This document shows positions 58,396-64,000 of a stretch of 64,000 nucleotides of DNA, one piece after another. The position numbers and the translations under genes are program-made. The notes under the pieces are model-generated. The model saw nothing but the letters and a program-made list of their open reading frames with translations. It searched no databases and was not told where the DNA came from. Source of the DNA: Epiperipatus broadwayi (taxonomy: Eukaryota; Onychophora; Udeonychophora; Euonychophora; Peripatidae); contig JAQFVV010012394.1 of the NCBI GenBank assembly GCA_028023455.1, positions 22,400,900 through 22,464,899 on the forward strand, read 5' to 3'. Positions within the stretch are counted from its first letter, which is position 1. Every line of letters begins with the position of its first letter.

Positions 58396-59618
58396 GATAA
58401 TACATCGTCTAATTACCCATACCGCTCCATGAAGCTGTTGCTAGTGAAAAACAAATAGATATAATGTTACCGGGCTGTTTTGAAATAATTTTGTTGATTT
58501 ATGTTTTTAATTTTTGGATTTGCTTGATTTTGACTTTTTTTGGTTGTTGTTGTTTTGTTTTTTTTTTGTAACCGGTTTAATGTATATTTCTTAAAAATAA
58601 AATAATGGGGGTTTTTTTTTTGGCTTTTTAAAATATTCTGTCTTTTTTTAAAAAAAAAAAAAAAAATTGCTTTTTGTCCGGTCTTTTTTTTTAAAGAAAC
58701 TTTAATATTTTTTTTTTTTTGGATCCAAGTCTTTTTGATTGTTTTTGAAGAAACTTTGTTATTTTTGATCGAGAAATAACAAGGCTTTCTCGACAGACCT
58801 CTCTTAAGACCTGTCGTCATATTCCTTACGGTGTTTTGACACCTTTCCAACTCAGCTCTAATACACTTCACTGTAAGCTGATCCCAGCTTCAAGAATCAA
58901 TTAGCCGTACCGCTTGTGAAAAACCGATTTGGCAGCCCTCAAAGCCTGTTCCATAAGCGAATGGAACACCTTAGTCAATATTGACGTGCTTGACATTCCA
59001 TTTCAGATGTTTGACAACGCCTTCATTTCATTAAACCACCACAAAGACATTTTTTCTGGGTGGTAAAATATTTTTTTTTGGGGGGGGGCGGGGGTTGAAG
59101 GAAGGCTACCGCTGTATCTGCTTCTGTAGCAGGTAAATCTCAAAACTACAACGCCGAACGGTCGTCTGCCATCGAACTGTTTTGATCTCGAAAAAGTCTC
59201 TGAAAGTGCGCGACTTGATCGTGAACTTTGCCGAATCGTGATTTATACTCCTCATTTCGTGAATTCTGACCCCTGACAATTTTTACTAACTCACATCAAT
59301 TACAATACATTTAAGCAAAAAAATAAATAAATCCGTTCCAAGAGACTTTTCGTCATTACAACTACAGAAACCTTCATATCATCCGCTGTACAATAGTCAA
59401 GAGTAATGTCTAAAGAAAGTGTCGCATACTCATCGCTAATAATGTTCAACATGCTAGAGATGTTGGGATAAGGGTGCACTTCAACATCTTAGGGTTTGAA
59501 CAGTTTACAGGCCGTAAGATCTATGAGCGGCCTTGTAAACAGCATATTTATGTGCTTTAGTGTAGAAACAGCGCCATCGCACAGTGTGGATCAATAAATG
59601 ATGTATTACCCTTTTACA
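58388..59618. mobile_element. TIR element copy 2 nested in the hAT transposase, with 8-bp target duplication
   Basis: CTTTTACA at 58388-58395 and 59611-59618 flanks a 1,215-bp element (58396-59610). Its ends, GATAATACATCGTCTAAT and the complement GGTAATACATCATTTATT, form an imperfect inverted repeat of about 45 bp. Removing the element and one target copy joins the transposase frame exactly. The interior is homologous to 3626-4722 in opposite orientation. An 8-bp duplication fits hAT or P-type transposases, but the GRTAATAC end is unusual for hAT. A 134-codon Lys-rich frame on the minus strand (58467-58871) reflects A-runs. Confidence 0.85.
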
Positions 59619-60580
59619 CATTGCTTGATCCATCAAGAGGTCCTTGCAGCAAAAAAATTAGCAGCAGAATTGAACAATATGCTCCAGGATTCTGTCAAAA
59701 TTATAAATAGCCATTTATTTCCAAATCTTTGTAAAGATATGGACTCTGAATACAAAAATTTATTATTACATGCAAAAGTAAGATGGATGTCAAGAGGGTG
59801 AAATTTAAGAAGATTATTGTTATTAAAAGAAATCATTGTATTTTTAACTGAACAAAAATCTGATCTTGTTGCTCTTTTTCAAAATGACTTATGGCTATCA
59901 AAGCTATGCTATTTGTCTGTTATTTTTGAGAAGCTAAATGATATTAACTTGTCTCTTCAAGGAAAAAATTACAATATTTTTACTTCGAATGATAAAATTG
60001 ATGGTTTTATTAAAAAGATCATTTTGGAAAATGATTCGTAATTTTATAATTGAAAAAAATAATTGTAAAACTTTAATTGCAAAAATTATTATAGATCATT
60101 TAAAAACCCTAGAAACACAATTTGGCAAATACTTTATATTGAATTTAGATTTCAATAAGTTATCTTGGATTCAAAGACCATTTTTGATTGACATTAATGA
60201 GATATAAAGCCCAAGACGAATTTGCTGAGCTATCGAGTGACTCAAAACTTGACTGAATTCTGGATCAGAGCTAGGACTGAATTTCCCACAATTTCTGAAA
60301 TGGCATTAAATGTTCTTCTGCCATTCAGCACCACATACTTATATGAAATGACTTTTTCAGCTTTAATGTATACTAAATCCAAATATCGTTCAATGCTGAA
60401 AAACGATGAAGATGCTTTACGTCCAGCAGTATCAAATATTTCATCAAGATTTAATTTATTATGCAGCAAAAAAACAAGCACATCTGTCTCATTAAAACGT
60501 GACTTTCTTTCATTAATTTTTATATACTTAAAACAAATTCTAAAACTATTTATTTTCATATGTATATTGTTTACCAAAGA
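59611..60580 (+). pseudogene. C-terminal part of hAT transposase (dimerisation region)
   Basis: It resumes with HCLIHQEVLAAKKLAAELN (the H-C-x-x-H-R-x-x-L box), then LLLHAKVRWMSRG (usual L-L-x-H-T-E-V-R-W-L-S-R-G). A stop replaces the following Trp at 59799-59801. The frame shifts near 60035 and again near 60255. Near the end, LLPFSTTYLYEMTFSALMYT followed by KSKYRS, then LRPAVSNISSRFNLLCSKK is the hAT family C-terminal dimerisation motif. Length and order match ZBED5/FAM200-like transposases. Confidence 0.9.
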
Positions 60581-60712
60581 AATAAATTATTTATGAGAAT
60601 ATTTATTTCTATATCTATTTTATATTTAATATCTGGAGTCGCGAAAAAATCACAATGATAAAAAGGGATCATGAATGAAAAAAGCTTAAGAAGCGCTGAT
60701 CTACGGTACTGA

Positions 60713-61194
60713 TTTTTTTCCAAAAGATTTTGTTTCTAGATACATAAAGGATGAGAAATGAGGAAAAATGTGAATAAATTATATATAATGTTTTTACTGT
60801 GTATAGTTTTATTATATGAAAAAAAAAAAGGAAAACAAAAAAAAAATCCTTCTAATAGATAAGATATATGTATTTTTTTACTTTTTAAGGAATAAAAAAG
60901 ATTTTACAAAAAATAGCCACTTTATTCATTAATAAATAGATTTTTCTTATTTAAAGGTGTAGCGAACTGGTGGTCCAGAGACTTCTTCACCCGTAAGACT
61001 TTCAAATGCTAATGTTAGATCAACATAGCTTTTGTTTGGACCAGGTTTGATCAGGCATAACATTCTAATAAAAAAAAAAAATGCTGAAGTTTAATATTAT
61101 GTAATTACTATATTTTTTAAAAACTACTATATCATTAAATTTCTAAATTAATTTTAACAATAAATAAAAAAAAAAATCTTTAAAAAAAACATTC
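60713..61194. other. AT-rich stretch without recognisable features
   Basis: Poly-A and poly-T runs only. Confidence 0.5.
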
Positions 61195-61320
61195 TTCTAA
61201 ATGCACTTTCATAATACTTTTAATTATAACAGTTTCAACCGCTTAGCAGTCTTCTTCAGATCTCTCACTTTTGTAAAACTGAGAGAAACTGTTACAGAGC
61301 ATATTAAAAGAAATGTTTTT
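61195..61320 (-). other. Foldback with a hammerhead-like core motif
   Basis: Sequences around 61196-61236 and 61283-61312 are partial reverse complements (AACAGTTTC against GAAACTGTTA). Between them the minus strand reads CTGAAGA, then ACTGC-TAA-GCGGT, which can pair as a short stem, then GAAAC. That order matches the conserved core of hammerhead ribozymes (CUGANGA, stem II, GAAA). No cleavage-site stem is evident, so activity is not claimed. Confidence 0.3.
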
Positions 61321-62324
61321 TTTTTTTTTAAAGATTTGCTATAAGCAATGGAACAAAAATGTGAAAGCTGTTGAACATATTGCAAAGAAGAATAACATCA
61401 CCCGCAACCCAAATAAAAATACATAGTTTTGAAAAATATTCCTATTAAAAAAACAATTGACATAAAATATTCATACTGGTGTATTTATTAGTAGAGATAT
61501 CAAATTGACAATATTTTTATCTTTTCTACTGTATAACAATGATACATATATTTTTCAGTTTTTCCAAATGTAAAGACAAGCACAAGAAAACTTTAACACA
61601 TAATCGGTAAATGGGTATCCCTGAAAAAAAAAAATAAAAAAATAAAAACGCTATTGAAGTATGCAGGTTGTCTAAAATTGTTTATAAGCACATCCAAGGA
61701 CTGGATTCTAAGGAAGAGATCTGCCTTAAATAATGATACTGTGATGTTAGGTCAACATGCAATCTTGAGCACCGCCAGTAACCACAACAATAATCAGGTG
61801 ATTTCATGACTGTCCACTTTCAGATTTTAATCTCCACATAAAAATCTTCTAACTATTCTTACATACTGAAAAACTTATCCAAAAAGTCTTTCAACATCTA
61901 GCTGTGAAAATACTTGCATCATCAGACATCAACACAGACAGATAGAAAAATATGCATAATAAGATATTTTCTAAGACAATTTTCACTTATCAAAGCTGTA
62001 ATTAAAAAGTATATATATATATGTCTCTAACATCTTCATGGATAATGCACATTAGATAAATAATTACTGCAAAAAAATTCTCAAAAAAATAAAAAAAGAA
62101 TTCCAAATTTTTTTTTTTTAAAAAAATAAGAGTAAATAATTTTATTGAAAGTCAAGTTTACTAATCAGGCATATTTTCTTTTAAAAATAATCCAGTATTG
62201 AATAATATAGTTTAAAAAATATTTTAAAACCACAAAGTTTGCTCAAAAAATTACAAATTCATCAAAATTAATCTTAACATTAATCTAAACATTTGAAATA
62301 GTTTTCTAAAAAAGTTTAATATAG
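61321..62324. other. AT-rich stretch without recognisable features
   Basis: Nothing identifiable beyond homopolymer runs. Confidence 0.5.
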
Positions 62325-62928
62325 GGATTTGAACTCAACTTTCAAGCTCCCTTAAGCCACTCACTCTATCTCATACAACCAATACACATGACTACATACA
62401 TGTGAAAAAGATAAATGATCTCCAATATATGTATTTCGTGCTAAATTAGCACTCATCAGTTGGCCCAGATCATCATCTCCCATGCACATATATATAACCA
62501 GTGTTCTGTTTATATTAAGAAAGCAAATCTTCAAAACTTTAATGGACAAGTTTGAATCTACTTCATCTCTTCAATTAGCCCTATCATTGAAAATCTAATG
62601 ATGGAATACCCAAATCCCTTGTTAATGCCAATATTATTATCATGCCCACGTTGCCCTTAAGTCATTCTGACCCCTCATGTATAGGATCTTGTCCATTTAA
62701 ATACACAGAAGAGATATGGGCTGAATTTGTAATATTTTAAATACAAGTATATTTTATATACATGAAGTCTAGATGAAATATAGAGAATTTGAGCACAGGT
62801 TTTCAAGCTTCCTTCAGCCATTCACACTACCTCATACAACCAATAGATGTTAAAGTGTGAAGATTTGCTATCTTAATATAAACCGAGCACTAATCATATA
62901 TATATATATGGGAGATGATGATCTAGAC
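62325..62928 (-). mobile_element. SINE-like unit (minus strand), second head, and an inverted partial unit
   Basis: The minus-strand unit has its head at about 62330-62390 (minus: TATGAGATAGAGTG, GAGTTCAAATCCC) and its body to about 62770. A second head lies at about 62780-62850. From about 62855 the body runs on the plus strand (ATTTGCTATCTTAATATAAA, GGGAGATGATGATC) until it is cut at 62928 by a hAT element. Confidence 0.65.
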
Positions 62929-63318
62929 CAGGGGTCGGCAATTTATGGCACCCGTGCCATGCTTGGCACGCCAACGATTATCTATGGCACTCTGAATAAA
63001 TTGAAATAGTAAAAATATATATTTTAATTATAGCGTTTTTATTTTTGTTTTTTTTTTACATTCAGCATTGAATTTACAATCAAATCATTATTTATCAAAA
63101 AATAATACACTTGACTTCATTTAAAAGATATTTTTGTTTGCAAGCAAAATAAATTCTACATATTTTCATTTTACTTCTGATAATATTAAAAAATGAGATC
63201 GTAATTCAAATAAAAAGCTTATTACGTTATCAATTCTAGAAAGCTATTTTTGGTAGTTGAATGGTGGCGCTTTTTTCAAAAAAGATTATCATGGCATAGT
63301 GATTGAGAGATTCCCAAA

Positions 63319-63564
63319 ATGTCCCACAAAAGACAAAAACGTGATATTCTCTCTCTTCAAGACTCTTGGACAAATGAATATGAATTTGTACAGCAAAAAG
63401 ATCGTGCTATGTGTACATTATGCTGTGAAAGTATTGTCTGTCGTACCTCAAGTGTACAAAGACATTATCAAACTAAACATTTGTTCATGTTTAAAAACTC
63501 AAATGAGAAAAGTGAAGCTATTAAAAGGGCTATAAATAGTCAAAATAAGAGTCATAGCTTGTAA
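63319..63564 (+). pseudogene. BED-like N terminus of a GTF2IRD2/EPM2AIP1-type hAT transposase
   Basis: The frame encodes LQDSWTNEYEFVQQKDRAMC, then TLCCESIVCRTSSVQRHYQT and KH. This is the C-x-x-C...H-x-x-x-x-H finger found at the N terminus of hAT proteins related to GTF2IRD2, EPM2AIP1 and SCAND3. It starts with MSHKRQKRD at a plausible initiation site and ends at a stop at 63562-63564. The rest of the protein continues in a different frame (63672 onward), so the gene has a frameshift. Confidence 0.75.
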
Positions 63565-63671
63565 GTTATAAACAATGAGGATTGCCAATTCCCCAACAAG
63601 CTTTGTGATAAATGCTTAGCCAGAGAAAGCATTTAAAATACCTCTGTCAGGAACCCCCCCCCCAACCCCTG

Positions 63672-64000
63672 ACCATGGTTTCGTGCTTTGGCACTCATCA
63701 GAGAGGTGCCAGGGTAGCTTCAGACACTAGATCTGTTTCTGCCTTTAAGAAACAAACTACTCATTTTAGTCAAATAATTGGAACCCAAAATAAAGCCACC
63801 AAATGTAGTTATACAATTACTCATTGTGTGGCTTCGAAAGGCAAATCTTTCACAGATGGACAATTCATCAAAAAAACATTTTTGAAAAGTGCTGAAATCT
63901 TATTCAGTGATCTACCTAATAAACAAACAATACTGTCTCAAATTCAAGAAATACCAGCTTTTGAAAGATCAATTCAAAGAAGAATAACTGACATGGCTGA
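63672..64000 (+). pseudogene. Continuation of the hAT transposase, cut by the window end
   Basis: In a second frame: TTHFSQIIGTQNKAT, ITHCVASKGKSFTDGQFIKK and IPAFERSIQRRITDMA. These match the segment after the BED-like finger in this hAT group (V-S-x-x-I-A-x-x-x-K-P-F-x-D-G-E-F-I-K, then S-x-R-T-V-x-R-R-I-E-D-M). The frame is open to the end of the window. The C-rich run at 63656-63668 near the junction is a likely site of the frameshift. Confidence 0.8.

Larger units (their letters stand above)
57400..60712 (+). mobile_element. hAT DNA transposon remnant (ZBED5-like transposase)
   Basis: The transposase-derived coding sequence runs from about 57783 to 60580 and is followed by a terminal segment ending AAGCTTAAGAAGCGCTG near 60698. 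Its reverse complement, CAGCGCTTCTTAAGC, has the CA-G start usual for hAT termini. The left end is unclear: CAGTGGCGAGAATAAGG near 57446 does not match it well. A second TIR element (58396-59610) is nested inside. Confidence 0.75.
62929..64000 (+). mobile_element. 5' part of a second hAT transposon, running off the window
   Basis: The left end CAGGGGTCGGCAATTTATGG has the classical hAT terminal form. It is followed by a GGCAC..GTGCC hairpin region and then transposase coding sequence. The host sequence is a SINE body interrupted after ATCTAGAC (62921-62928), a possible 8-bp target copy whose partner lies outside the window. Confidence 0.8.

Noticed and set aside
58467-58871. 134-codon Lys-rich minus-strand frame
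   Set aside because: It is produced by poly-A tracts of the nested TIR element and is not conserved in the other copies.

Overview
The window looks like repeat-rich, AT-rich intergenic DNA from an invertebrate animal. I found no convincing host gene, no rRNA, no canonical functional tRNA and no CRISPR array. Nearly all recognisable coding sequence comes from eukaryotic transposable elements: Ty3/gypsy LTR retrotransposons, non-LTR retrotransposons (LINEs), a probable Penelope-like element, hAT transposases, tRNA-derived SINEs and foldback or TIR elements. This mix suits a lophotrochozoan, perhaps a cephalopod mollusc, but nothing seen here proves the species.

Layout. 1-5 kb: half of a duplicated LTR-bearing segment, two LINE 3' ends, a near-perfect foldback element and a 1.1-kb TIR element. 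6.7-8.1 kb: an inverted array of a 345-bp unit. 9.7-17.1 kb: a decayed Ty3/gypsy copy (A), itself split by a 3.2-kb insertion of unknown kind. 17.9-21.3 kb: three inverted-repeat structures, the clearest being two foldbacks with probable Penelope-like ancestry and tRNA-like boxes in their arms. 22-25.3 kb: a minus-strand, internally deleted Ty3/gypsy copy. 27-31.9 kb: tRNA-derived SINE-like units around an old diverged LTR. 32.27-41.15 kb: a young element with 3.03-kb LTRs, about 99% identical to each other, flanked by a 4-bp ATAT duplication and containing one intact 425-codon coiled-coil reading frame but no pol. 41.7-48.3 kb: SINEs, integrase and protease fragments, and the partner of the segment that opens the window. 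48.5-53.2 kb: a complete but dead minus-strand Ty3/gypsy element with two LTRs. 53.3-57.4 kb: a LINE reverse transcriptase relic and the second copy (B) of the 9.9-17 kb gypsy family. 57.4-60.7 kb: a hAT transposase pseudogene interrupted by a 1,215-bp TIR element with a perfect 8-bp target duplication. 62.3-64 kb: a SINE pair into which a second hAT element has inserted; it runs off the end of the window.

The most unusual object is the 8.9-kb long-LTR element. Its LTRs make up two thirds of its length, its only long reading frame is on the minus strand, and the best polypurine-tract-like sequence points the other way and lies in a tandem array. Two other themes stand out. Several families occur as head-to-head inverted pairs. 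Two gypsy families have paired copies sharing the same internal deletion, insertion or active-site loss, as expected if defective derivatives were amplified by helper enzymes.
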